Assembly (NCBI RefSeq): GCF_021165935.1
Contig: NZ_CP088953.1
Coordinates: 558,001-622,000 of the forward strand
Direction of reading: 5' to 3'
DNA from: Microbulbifer elongatus
GTDB lineage: Bacteria > Pseudomonadota > Gammaproteobacteria > Pseudomonadales > Cellvibrionaceae
DNA length: 64,000 nt
This document shows positions 44,380 to 52,583 of the stretch, piece after piece. Made by a program: the position numbers and the translations under genes. How positions within the stretch are numbered: position 1 is the first letter of the stretch; each line of letters starts with the position of its first letter. The notes under the pieces were generated by a model that saw only the letters and a list, made by a program, of their open reading frames with translations, ran no database searches and was not told the origin of the DNA.

Positions 44380-46413
44380 ATGACCAAACTCAATCCGCGC
44401 CAGGCGGAAGCAGTCAAATACATCGATGGTCCCTGCCTGGTACTGGCCGGCGCCGGCTCCGGCAAGACCAGCGTAATCACACGGAAAATCGCCTATCTGA
44501 TCGAACAGTGCGGCTATCAGGCACGAAATATCGCGGCCCTGACGTTTACCAACAAGGCCGCGCGGGAAATGAAAGAGCGGGTCGGCAAGCTGATCACCGG
44601 CCCCGACGGCAAAAAATCCAAGGCCTCCCACGGTCTCACCGTGTCCACCTTCCACAACCTGGGCCTGAACATCCTTCGCAAGGAATACCGCGCCGCCGGC
44701 TTCAAGCCCGGCTTCTCGATCTTCGACTCGGAAGACGCCCGTGGTCTGATCAAGGAGCTGATGCTGCGCGACGGCGATCTGGACACCGACCTGCTGGACC
44801 GGGTGCAGAATCAGATCTCCGACTGGAAGAACGATATGCTGCCCCCGAAGAAGGCCCTGGAAACCGCCCAGAGCCCGGGAGAGCAGGCCATGGCCGTGGC
44901 CTACGGGCGCTACTGCGACGCCCTCAAGGCCTACAACTCCGTCGACTTCGACGACCTGATCATGATCCCGGTGCAACTGTTCGACACCGACCCTGAACTG
45001 CTGCAGCGCTGGCGCCGCAAGATCCGCTATCTGCTGGTGGACGAGTACCAGGACACCAACAGCTCCCAGTACCTGCTGGTGAAAATGCTGGTGGGCAGCG
45101 GCGGCGGCCTCACCGTGGTGGGGGACGACGACCAGTCCATCTACGCCTGGCGCGGTGCGCGCCCGGAGAATATGAGCCAGCTGAAGCAGGATTACCCCAA
45201 CCTGCGCCTGATCAAGCTGGAACAGAACTACCGCTCCACCAGCCGTATCCTCAAGGTGGCGAACCACCTGATCGCCCACAACCCCCACGAATTCGACAAG
45301 GCCCTGTGGTCCGATCGCGGCCTCGGCGACGAGATCCGCGTGCTCAAGGTGGCCAATGAGAACGAGGAAGCCGAGCGCGTCGCCAACGAAATCTTCCTGC
45401 AGAAGGCCCGCCGCGGCTGCCAGTTCAAGGACTTCGCCGTGCTCTACCGGGGCAACCACCAGGCGCGCCTGATCGAGATGAAACTGCAGGAAAACCAGAT
45501 CCCCTACCAGCTCTCCGGCGGCACCAGCTTCTTCGCCCGCGCCGAGATCAAGGACGTGATGTCCTACCTGCGCCTGCTGGTCAACCCGGACGACGACAAC
45601 GCCTTCCTGCGTATCATCAACACCCCGCGCCGACAGATCGGCACCAGCAGCCTGGAGGCGCTGGGCAACTACGCCAAGGGCCGCGAGATCTCCATGTTGA
45701 GCGCCTGTTCGGAACTCGGCTTCAGGGAGCACATTACCGAAGCGGGCTACGAGCGCCTCAACCGCTTCGCCCACTGGCTGGAAGGCGTGGCGCGCAACTG
45801 CCGCGACAATAGCCCGGAGTCCGCACTGCGGGAAATGCTCGACGATATCGACTACGCTGGCTGGCTGTCCCAGAACGCCAGCAGTGAGAAGGTCGCCGAG
45901 AAGCGCATGGAAAACGTTTACTGGCTGCTCGACAGCCTGATGAAAACCATGGAAGGCACCGACGACGAGCTGGAGCAGGATGTGCGCCTGGAACAGGCCA
46001 TCTCCAAACTGATCCTGCGCGACATGCTCGACCGCCAGGAAGAAGAAGAAGCTACCGACAAGGTCAGCCTGATGACCCTGCACGCGTCCAAGGGTCTGGA
46101 ATACCCCCATGTATTCATGATCGGCATGGAAGAAAACCTGCTGCCGCATCGCAACAGCATCGAAGACGACAATATCGAGGAAGAGCGCCGCCTCACCTAC
46201 GTAGGCATCACCCGCGCCCAGAAGACCCTGACCATGACCCTGGCGGGCAAGCGCAAGATGTTCGGTGAAAACCAGGACACCACCCCCAGCCGCTTTCTCG
46301 AAGAGCTGCCGGAGGAGGACTGTATCTTTGAAGGGTTTGGCAAGGCGAGTCCGGAGCAGAATCAGGCCAAGGGGGCGGAGACGCTGGGGTCGTTGCTCAG
46401 CATGTTTGATTGA
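44380..46413 (+). CDS. rep: ATP-dependent DNA helicase Rep
   Basis: The 677-residue UvrD/Rep SF1A helicase has Q motif NPRQAEAV, Walker A GAGSGKT (24-30), motif Ia AALTFTNKAAREM, LLVDEYQDTN, VGDDDQSIYAWRGA, and motif VI RRLTYVGITRAQ. The length fits Rep rather than UvrD (no long C-terminal extension). It helps replication forks through obstacles. The conserved start MTKLNPRQAEAV is at 44,380. Confidence 0.96.
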   Translation: MTKLNPRQAEAVKYIDGPCLVLAGAGSGKTSVITRKIAYLIEQCGYQARNIAALTFTNKAAREMKERVGKLITGPDGKKSKASHGLTVSTFHNLGLNILRKEYRAAGFKPGFSIFDSEDARGLIKELMLRDGDLDTDLLDRVQNQISDWKNDMLPPKKALETAQSPGEQAMAVAYGRYCDALKAYNSVDFDDLIMIPVQLFDTDPELLQRWRRKIRYLLVDEYQDTNSSQYLLVKMLVGSGGGLTVVGDDDQSIYAWRGARPENMSQLKQDYPNLRLIKLEQNYRSTSRILKVANHLIAHNPHEFDKALWSDRGLGDEIRVLKVANENEEAERVANEIFLQKARRGCQFKDFAVLYRGNHQARLIEMKLQENQIPYQLSGGTSFFARAEIKDVMSYLRLLVNPDDDNAFLRIINTPRRQIGTSSLEALGNYAKGREISMLSACSELGFREHITEAGYERLNRFAHWLEGVARNCRDNSPESALREMLDDIDYAGWLSQNASSEKVAEKRMENVYWLLDSLMKTMEGTDDELEQDVRLEQAISKLILRDMLDRQEEEEATDKVSLMTLHASKGLEYPHVFMIGMEENLLPHRNSIEDDNIEEERRLTYVGITRAQKTLTMTLAGKRKMFGENQDTTPSRFLEELPEEDCIFEGFGKASPEQNQAKGAETLGSLLSMFD

Positions 46414-46458
46414 CCGGGCAAATACCCACTACTGCCCGGCCATTTTCCATGATCCGTG

Positions 46459-48849
46459 TCACTGAGAGATCACCACCAGATCGCTCGTCTCTGGATCCAA
46501 TTCAGCAACAAAGTTTGGATTATTGGCAATTGCAAACAACCGACCATCCACCCCGATCAATGCAGATAGACTATTTTGACTGAAATAAAAATCGCCATCG
46601 GGAAAGAACTTATTCTCAGATTTCAGTAAATCGAGGTCGATTTCGTAATATCGATCCCACTCAAATCTGGCGGTGAGCATCAACTTGTTGCGCACTGGAT
46701 CATAGGACATGGCCGTCGCGCCAGGAAACGTTTGCCCTTCGAAATCACTCAACAGCAACTCCCGGTCGCCAGTTTCGAGATCAATTCTGTATAGCACTGC
46801 AGGATCGCCACCACTCCACTTGAGACCATAGGCATAACCTGCCTCAAAGTCCGACGCCAGGGCGCCAATGTCTTGTATCTCGTTCCCCGCCTCGTCTGAA
46901 AGAAGCGCTCGATTTCCCGTCATCAAATCAAGAGTGAGCACGCGGTTCCCATCCAGTAAAACTGCTTTGGTGCCGGCTGGATTAACTTCGATCCCCGTTG
47001 GACTAGTAATCGCCTCACAGCAACCAACTAACTCACTCGCAACAACAGTTCGATTACCCGAGATTGGATCAACTTTTTTAATCGAAGTATCGCCTTGATC
47101 GACAACGTAAATATCACCGCTGGCAGAGGTCGCAAGATGAATAAGCTGGGAGAAAGCAGGTCCCGAACCACGCTCTGGGCCAGACAATATCTGGCGATCA
47201 CCGCTCTCCAAATCCACACCCATCAGCTTACCAGCGCCCATCGACCAGGGCGACGACGAGAAAGTCAGCAGCCGGTTATTTACGCTATCGTAGGCCAGTG
47301 CGTTATCGACTCTATCCCCCGATAAGGGCGGCCCCTCTCCACGGAACTCAGAGGAAACCTGGGAAACCTCTCCAGAATCCAGGTCAATCGTATACAAATG
47401 ATCGGTACTTTCGCTGAGCACATACGCGAGATTGCCTAGATGGTCTATCTCAAGGCTTGCCGACTCCAAGTCCAACGAACTATCGCCATTCACGGACATA
47501 TCAAAGATTTTGTCTATTTCTCCGCTGGCGAGATCAATTCGGTACAGGTGTTTGACCCAGTCCTGCGCCAGCTCAGACTTAGCAATGATGTATATATATG
47601 GCTGTGTGGGGTGTGAAGCAGCAGCGATGATGCGGGTGATCTTGTGTTCAGAAACGTACAGGTCCCTAAACAAGATTCGATCTCCAGTAGATGGATCCAC
47701 TTTCAATAGCGGCGTACTGACCTCGCCAAAGCTGACTATATAGGTCAGCAAATAGATATCCTGGTCGTTGACCAGAACCTGAGACCAATTTCCGACACCC
47801 AGCCCGGTGCCCCTCACCGCCCCAGAAATGTGCTCCGTTACACCCGAGGCCGGATCCAACGCATAGATTTCACCGAGGTTATCCCAGTAGATTTTTCCAG
47901 ATGCCTCATCCACTTCCAGGCCCTTGGCATATTCAACATTGACCAAAAATTCCCGGAGAATTTCGCCACTCTCTGGTGAAATTTCTACGATTTCATCGTC
48001 TATCCGCGCATACCAGTGGCTGCGCGTTGTATCGAAAACCATTTCCGATACAGTCTTGGGTGTATTTTCGTACGGGTGAAAGCTGAAGGTGCTCAGGTCA
48101 ATCCGACTGGGATTAGGCCCGGCAAACAGCCTATTCCCCTGAACATCAATCGCCATTGATCCCGTGGCCCGATACCCGTGATAGGCATTAATTTTTAGCG
48201 GCGCCAGCTCTGCTGTATTTCCGTCCACATCAACGACTGAGACTTCAAACTCGGAAAAAGGCTGAGCTACCGCTACCTGCAATTGCCAATTGGCAAACTG
48301 GTCTTCCGTGTCAGCAAGCTCGCCGTTGATATAGACGGCCTCAATACCTCGGTTGTCCGACGCCACCCCCCGAATGATTACATTGGGCCGGTACACCCAA
48401 GTATCTTGCAGGACGGGAAACAGAATCGAGACCTCGGGGGTCACTTCGTCAGACCGGGTCACAACGTCAAACTGGTCGCTTATCCCGCCCACCGTAAGAG
48501 TAGCAACCGTGAGAGATTCCAAGTCTTCTGACGACTTGACCCGTATTCTGACCTCATCGTTTGTAGTGACTTGTCCTTCACCTTCGGTAAATTCACCGCT
48601 GTTAATGGAGTATTGCCCGCCTTCGACGGCGATACTTGAGGGTGAATCAATTCCGGTAATGACGACGGGTTGCGAGGTGATCAGGGTGTCGGTGGGGGCA
48701 TTATCAACATCGATAATGGTAAATGTATCCGGCGTTGTATCTGGATTAGATTCTGGCAAGCTAGCCCCACTGGATCCCGAGCCTCCGCCACTACAGCCAA
48801 CCAGACACAACGAGGCAATCGCAACCCAAGCCCAATTTTCAAGTTTCAT
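46459..48849 (-). CDS. Large lipoprotein with beta-propeller-like repeats
   Basis: The 796-residue protein has a lipoprotein signal peptide (MKLENWAWVAIASLCLVGC), a Ser/Gly linker, an Ig-like region (about 50-240) and many propeller-type repeats of the form YRIDLASGE, YTIDLDSGEVS, GVDLESGDRQIL, VDPISGNRTVV and RIDLETGDREL, spaced at about 45-60 residues. It is probably surface-exposed or periplasmic; function is unknown. Confidence 0.85.
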   Translation of the reverse strand: MKLENWAWVAIASLCLVGCSGGGSGSSGASLPESNPDTTPDTFTIIDVDNAPTDTLITSQPVVITGIDSPSSIAVEGGQYSINSGEFTEGEGQVTTNDEVRIRVKSSEDLESLTVATLTVGGISDQFDVVTRSDEVTPEVSILFPVLQDTWVYRPNVIIRGVASDNRGIEAVYINGELADTEDQFANWQLQVAVAQPFSEFEVSVVDVDGNTAELAPLKINAYHGYRATGSMAIDVQGNRLFAGPNPSRIDLSTFSFHPYENTPKTVSEMVFDTTRSHWYARIDDEIVEISPESGEILREFLVNVEYAKGLEVDEASGKIYWDNLGEIYALDPASGVTEHISGAVRGTGLGVGNWSQVLVNDQDIYLLTYIVSFGEVSTPLLKVDPSTGDRILFRDLYVSEHKITRIIAAASHPTQPYIYIIAKSELAQDWVKHLYRIDLASGEIDKIFDMSVNGDSSLDLESASLEIDHLGNLAYVLSESTDHLYTIDLDSGEVSQVSSEFRGEGPPLSGDRVDNALAYDSVNNRLLTFSSSPWSMGAGKLMGVDLESGDRQILSGPERGSGPAFSQLIHLATSASGDIYVVDQGDTSIKKVDPISGNRTVVASELVGCCEAITSPTGIEVNPAGTKAVLLDGNRVLTLDLMTGNRALLSDEAGNEIQDIGALASDFEAGYAYGLKWSGGDPAVLYRIDLETGDRELLLSDFEGQTFPGATAMSYDPVRNKLMLTARFEWDRYYEIDLDLLKSENKFFPDGDFYFSQNSLSALIGVDGRLFAIANNPNFVAELDPETSDLVVISQ

Positions 48850-48952
48850 TCTTATTCTCATTAAGTCATGGGCGATCAACGTGCCGCCCTTCTAGAGCAA
48901 GCTCGCACACTCCCAAGGGGTCTCACAGCGACGCTCGACGAACCACCGGTCA

Positions 48953-48981
48953 CAAAAAAGCCGCTCAGTGAGCGGCTTTTT
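48953..48981. terminator. Bidirectional terminator between lipoprotein and cytochrome genes
   Basis: AGCCGCTCAGTGAGCGGCT is flanked by A and T runs on both sides. It serves the cytochrome gene on the minus strand. Confidence 0.85.
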
Positions 48982-48999
48982 CGGCGAATAAGCAGTCGC

Positions 49000-49422
49000 T
49001 TACTTGCTGCCTTCCACCATATGGTCAACGGCAGCCTTCACCTCATCGTCAGAACAGGTCATACACAGACCTTTTGCCGGCATGGCGTTGAAGCCATTGA
49101 TCGCGTGGGTGTAGAGCGTGTCCATACCTTTTGCTACGCGTGGACCCCAGGCACCGGCATCACCCATTTTCGGCGCACCAGCAGCACCTGTTGCGTGACA
49201 GGCCGCACAGTGGGCGCTGTATACGTCGCTGCCGCTGCGGGCTCCACCAGATGAGGCGGCCGCTGCGGGCGCTGCCGCTGCACACTCGTCACCCTTCATG
49301 CAGGTCTCGCCTGCCGGCGCGATGCGCTCTGCAATCTCTTCGTCTACAGAAGACTGGGCCACAGCTACTGCCGCGCCAGCCGCTACGGCCAGCGCCGCGA
49401 TAAAACTCAAAACACCTTTCAT
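49000..49422 (-). CDS. Cytochrome c5 family protein
   Basis: The 140-residue protein has a signal peptide (about 22 residues, AAVAVAQSS), an Ala-rich linker and a c-type haem domain: CAACH haem site, GPRVAKGMDTLYTHAINGFN, NAMPAKG with the Met ligand, and a C-terminal MTCSDDEVKAAVDHMV with the family's extra cysteines (GLCMTC). It is a periplasmic electron carrier. Confidence 0.93.
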   Translation of the reverse strand: MKGVLSFIAALAVAAGAAVAVAQSSVDEEIAERIAPAGETCMKGDECAAAAPAAAASSGGARSGSDVYSAHCAACHATGAAGAPKMGDAGAWGPRVAKGMDTLYTHAINGFNAMPAKGLCMTCSDDEVKAAVDHMVEGSK

Positions 49423-49565
49423 CCATTCCCCCTAAAGGCCCAAGCCGGCCCGTAGATTCCGGCGAATTCGCCATAAACCTCTTCTGAACAGCCGCGCATT
49501 ATAAGCATAGCGCCCGCCTCTGCGAAGGCCCGTGCACCATAACTGGACCAATCCCCCAATTTCCT

Positions 49566-49593
49566 TTGCCCTGCCACAGCCCTTCTGTATAAT
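49566..49593 (+). promoter_or_regulatory. Sigma-70 promoter of the tRNA-Arg locus
   Basis: TTGCCC and a perfect TATAAT are separated by 16 nt, followed by a GC-rich discriminator (CCGCCTCCGCG) as expected for stable-RNA genes. Confidence 0.75.
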
Positions 49594-49637
49594 CCGCCTC
49601 CGCGTCGGGGTTCTCTAAGCCCTTGATTTGGCGCAGA

Positions 49638-49658
49638 TTCCGCCCCTAGCTCAGCTGG
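49638..49658 (+). pseudogene. 5' fragment of tRNA-Arg
   Basis: Twenty-one bases (TTCCGCCCCTAGCTCAGCTG plus G) are identical to the start of the intact tRNA at 49,814-49,834; the sequence then diverges. Between the two copies lie 155 bases rich in short hairpins (CACCCATC-TAT-GATGGGTG at 49,708 on). Confidence 0.75.
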
Positions 49659-49815
49659 GTGAGGCAAGCGCTTGCAAGGCATCGCCTTGCGCGCAGCCGA
49701 ACGACACCCATCTATGATGGGTGGCCGGTCCCGAGCAAAGCGAGGGGAGCGTCGCCGGAAGCCGCAGGCTTCCCGCCCTGACTCAGGCACGACGCGAATT
49801 CAAAATCAGAGTTTT

Positions 49816-49892
49816 CCGCCCCTAGCTCAGCTGGATAGAGCGTCGCCCTCCGGAGGCGAAGGTCAGAGGTTCGAATCCTCTGGGGCGGGCCA
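49816..49892 (+). tRNA. tRNA-Arg(CCG)
   Basis: A full cloverleaf is visible: acceptor CCGCCCC/GGGGCGG, D arm GCTC-AGCTGGATA-GAGC, anticodon arm TCGCC-CTCCGGA-GGCGA with anticodon CCG, T arm AGAGG-TTCGAAT-CCTCT, and encoded CCA. The first base is C rather than the usual G but pairs properly. Confidence 0.93.
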
Positions 49893-49917
49893 TATAAAAG
49901 AAAGGCCACCCAACGGG

Positions 49918-51339
49918 TAATGCTGTTCACTTAAGCATTGCAGCCTAAGGTGGGGCCCCGGAAAATCCGGTTTCCAGATCAGGAAACCGGATTTTTTTGT
50001 GTCTCTTCAGCAGTCTCTCTTCGATATTGATGCCCTCCAGTCCTTCTGTGACCTGAGTACCTTCACCCAGAACATTCCCGTTGAATGGGTGGATTCCGCT
50101 CTGCAGTTATCCTCGCAAGCCACTATTCGCCGCCGTCGACTTCCCGCCGATCAGGTACTCTGGCTCGTGCTGGGCATGGCCCTGTTCAGGAATGAACCGG
50201 TCTCAGAAGTTGCCCGCAGGCTCAACATCTGTGCTCAGGGGCTCGCGAACGATAGCCTGTTGGCGCCAAGCGGGGTATCAAAGGCGCGACAGCGTCTTGG
50301 TGCTAACCCCGTTCAGTGGCTATTTCAACGTACCGGGGTGCACTGGGGGCATGAGCGTTACCCAGAAGATGAATGGCAAGGATTGCAAGTTCTCGCTGTC
50401 GATGGCGCGCTGTTGCGCACTCAAGATACTCCTGAGCTGCGAGATCATTTTGGCTCCGGTAACACGAGCACAAACCGGCAAACTCCGTACCCTCTTATGC
50501 GCCTGGTTGCTCTAATGAACGTACGTTCACATGTACTTCTGAATGCAGAGCTAAGCCCTTACCGACGCAGCGAAATACGCCTGGCCGATGAGTTTATGAA
50601 TCAGGTGCCGGAAGCCTCCGTAACCCTGTTTGATAAGGGTTTTTGGAGTGCAGACCTTTTGCTGCGGTGGGCGGATCAGAACACGCAACGCCACTGGCTG
50701 ATCCCCGAGCGCAAAGGCCTGGTCAGTGAGACAGTGGAGGTCTACAACAAAAATGATCGACTACTGCGAATGAAGGTCTCCCCCCAGGCTCGGAAGCGCA
50801 ATCCGGCCCTTCCCGAGTACTGGGAAGTTCGAGCAGTGAGCTACAAGCATAATGGCAAAAACAAAACGGTATTTACCTCGCTACCGGCAGATACTTACGG
50901 CACTAAAGCCGTCGCGAAGCTCTACCAAGAGCGCTGGGAAATCGAAATCGGCTTCCGTGACATCAAAAGTTCCATGCAGCACAACGCCGTCACCCTACGT
51001 AGCAAGACCGTGGAACTGGTTTATCAGGAAGTGTGGGGGCTACTGTTGGCGTACAACGTGATACGTCGAGAGGCAAGCCAGGCAGCGGTCGCTCACGGGG
51101 GAAACCCAGCCAGGATACGCTTTAAGTTCGCATGCCAGTATATTGCTGCGCAGCTGATTGTCATGGCCGCGGCTCAGCCATTATCAAGGACTGGAGCGCG
51201 CTTATCGGAGCTTAGGGCGGGGATTGGGAACCTGTTTTTAGAGGACCGTCCTCGGCCTTCTAGGCCGAGGACGGTAAAGATCAGCAAAACCCGCTATCCG
51301 GTGAATCGTCGTGCTGCTCCGCTTAAGTGAACAGCATTA
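49918..51339 (+). mobile_element. IS4-family insertion sequence (1422 bp)
   Basis: The perfect 18-bp ends TAATGCTGTTCACTTAAG and CTTAAGTGAACAGCATTA bound the element. The 11-bp duplication fits the family. One full transposase gene fills it. The short terminator-like CCGGAAAATCCGGTTTCC...GGAAACCGGATTTTTT lies just upstream of the gene (49,956-49,996). Confidence 0.94.
49999..51330 (+). CDS. IS4-family transposase
   Basis: The 443-residue protein has the DDE core D135 (LAVDGALLR), D212 (LFDKGFWSADLLL) and E316 within the IS4 signature Y-(2)-R-(3)-E-(6)-K (Y309, R312, E316, K323; in YQERWEIEIGFRDIKS). An N-terminal DUF4372-like helix region precedes it. The GTG start lies after a T-rich stretch; the frame is intact. 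Confidence 0.94.
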   Translation: MSLQQSLFDIDALQSFCDLSTFTQNIPVEWVDSALQLSSQATIRRRRLPADQVLWLVLGMALFRNEPVSEVARRLNICAQGLANDSLLAPSGVSKARQRLGANPVQWLFQRTGVHWGHERYPEDEWQGLQVLAVDGALLRTQDTPELRDHFGSGNTSTNRQTPYPLMRLVALMNVRSHVLLNAELSPYRRSEIRLADEFMNQVPEASVTLFDKGFWSADLLLRWADQNTQRHWLIPERKGLVSETVEVYNKNDRLLRMKVSPQARKRNPALPEYWEVRAVSYKHNGKNKTVFTSLPADTYGTKAVAKLYQERWEIEIGFRDIKSSMQHNAVTLRSKTVELVYQEVWGLLLAYNVIRREASQAAVAHGGNPARIRFKFACQYIAAQLIVMAAAQPLSRTGARLSELRAGIGNLFLEDRPRPSRPRTVKISKTRYPVNRRAAPLK

Positions 51340-51370
51340 CACCCAACGGGTGGCCTTTCTTTTATATAGT

Positions 51371-51562
51371 CCCAATTCCCAGGTTCGACTCGCAGGCGCA
51401 CAGCGCCGGAGAGCAGCGAGCCCAAAGAGCGAAGCTAATCCTCTCGGGTGCCACTTCTTTATACTGTCCCAAGCCCCAAGGTTTTGCCCAATTCCCAGGT
51501 TCGACTGTCAGGCGCACAGCGCCGAAGAGCAGCGAGACAAGAGGGCGAAGCTAATCCTCCCG
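51371..51562. repeat. Degenerate tandem repeats downstream of the tRNA
   Basis: Two copies of about 75 bp (51,371-51,444 and 51,490-51,562) share AATTCCCAGGTTCGACT, CAGGCGCACAGCGCCG, AGAGCAGCGAG and GCGAAGCTAATCCTC. The segments before them (CTTTCTTTTATATAGTCCCA and CACTTCTTTATACTGTCCCA) also match, so the unit is about 115 bp and includes a terminator-like piece. Confidence 0.75.
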
Positions 51563-51775
51563 CTCACTGATCCTTTCAACACTCAGATTCCAAATAGCAC
51601 AAATCTCCCCAAGTTCATCCAGTGCCCTAGCTGCACAATCATCCCCTATCGTTACCGCGACACATTGTGTACAGACCACAACTTTCTCACAGCCCGCAAG
51701 CGCCGATAGCCGTTCATAAAAAATTGCCTCTTCCTCTCTACAGCGGAAAACCGGTGCGGACAGTTCAACATTCAA
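51551..51775 (-). CDS. Small hypothetical protein
   Basis: The 74-residue acidic protein has three or four cysteines, including VVVCTQCVAVTIGDDCAA. The probable start is TTG 51,775 with GGTGAG nearby; the end reaches into the tandem repeat, which casts doubt on the C-terminus (VERISERED). No family is recognised. Confidence 0.5.
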   Translation of the reverse strand: MNVELSAPVFRCREEEAIFYERLSALAGCEKVVVCTQCVAVTIGDDCAARALDELGEICAIWNLSVERISERED

Positions 51776-51809
51776 AACTCACCCCCTTCTCCACTACCAC
51801 CAGCTCCAC

Positions 51810-52163
51810 TTACTCAAAATTAAGCTTCTCAATATACTCTTTCAGTACACGCGCGTGATTATGTTCTTCATCCTTGGCACCGTAGAGCAGTACCAGCGGC
51901 TCACCGGAAACTTCTTCCAATTGCGCTTTGACTTCGTCTTTATTCTGTTTTAATTCAGAGAGATATTTTTTCCGAAAGCTTCCCCATTTCTCGGGATCGT
52001 GGTCGAACCACTGCCGGAGTTCATCGCTGGGCGCCAGGCTCTTCCAGTGATCATCCAGATTCGCCTCCTCCTTGGAGATCCCACGCGGCCACAAGCGGTC
52101 TACCAGGACGCGATAGCCCCCGGTAGTCCCGTCTTCGTATATGCGACACGTTTCAATCTGCAT
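51810..52163 (-). CDS. DUF488 family protein (YeaO-like)
   Basis: The 117-residue protein has RVLVDRLWPRGISKEEANLD, LRQWFDHDPEKWGSFRKKYL and a closing PLVLLYGAKDEEHNHARVL, characteristic of the DUF488/YeaO family. Function is unknown. Confidence 0.93.
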   Translation of the reverse strand: MQIETCRIYEDGTTGGYRVLVDRLWPRGISKEEANLDDHWKSLAPSDELRQWFDHDPEKWGSFRKKYLSELKQNKDEVKAQLEEVSGEPLVLLYGAKDEEHNHARVLKEYIEKLNFE

Positions 52164-52583
52164 TCTTTCGGCCTCCTCAGCGTATCGACTCCCCTACACG
52201 GCGTTGTAGCCTTTCAATGCGCTTACGGCCACCTGACTGCAGTGGTAGTCGACAAGCTGTTCAGTGGTTTTCTCATCACGCCGGTCAAGCAGACTGAAGA
52301 TACGGCTTATTTAAAGTCGATGTGGATATATCCCCGTCTGCGCACACGGTTATCCACAATCAAGTTCCCCACAGTTTCCCGGGGTAGACCTGTGAATATC
52401 TGCTGGATATCTCTCACCAGCCCAACGGGGTCGTCGCCATGGGCGCGGCGATCAAAATAACGCCAGCCAGCTATCGTCCGGCAAAAGGCTGTTGCGAACG
52501 AATGTCATAGTTCGGTCACAGCCTCGACGCATTTGCTCTCTAACATCCGGCTTTTTGCATAGACCATCAACGCTGGAGTCACC
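52164..52583. other. Intergenic region upstream of the TonB-dependent receptor
   Basis: About 420 bases hold no supported gene and no clear regulator site. Any promoter of the receptor gene should be here. Confidence 0.4.

Larger units (their letters stand above)
49907..51350. repeat. 11-bp target duplication of the IS4-family element
   Basis: CACCCAACGGG occurs at 49,907-49,917 and at 51,340-51,350, directly flanking the element. Joining them rebuilds the hairpin GGCCACCCAACGGGTGGCC between A- and T-rich runs, the tRNA's terminator. Confidence 0.92.

Noticed and set aside
44290..46149. A 619-codon frame opposite rep
   Set aside because: It is antisense to a fully conserved helicase gene; high GC keeps the opposite strand free of stops. 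The same applies to long frames opposite the dynamin gene, amtB, pilT, pilU and metX.
49638..49834. Genomic-island attL/attR pair at the tRNA
   Set aside because: Only 155 bases lie between the repeats and no integrase is nearby; a scar or local duplication is more likely.
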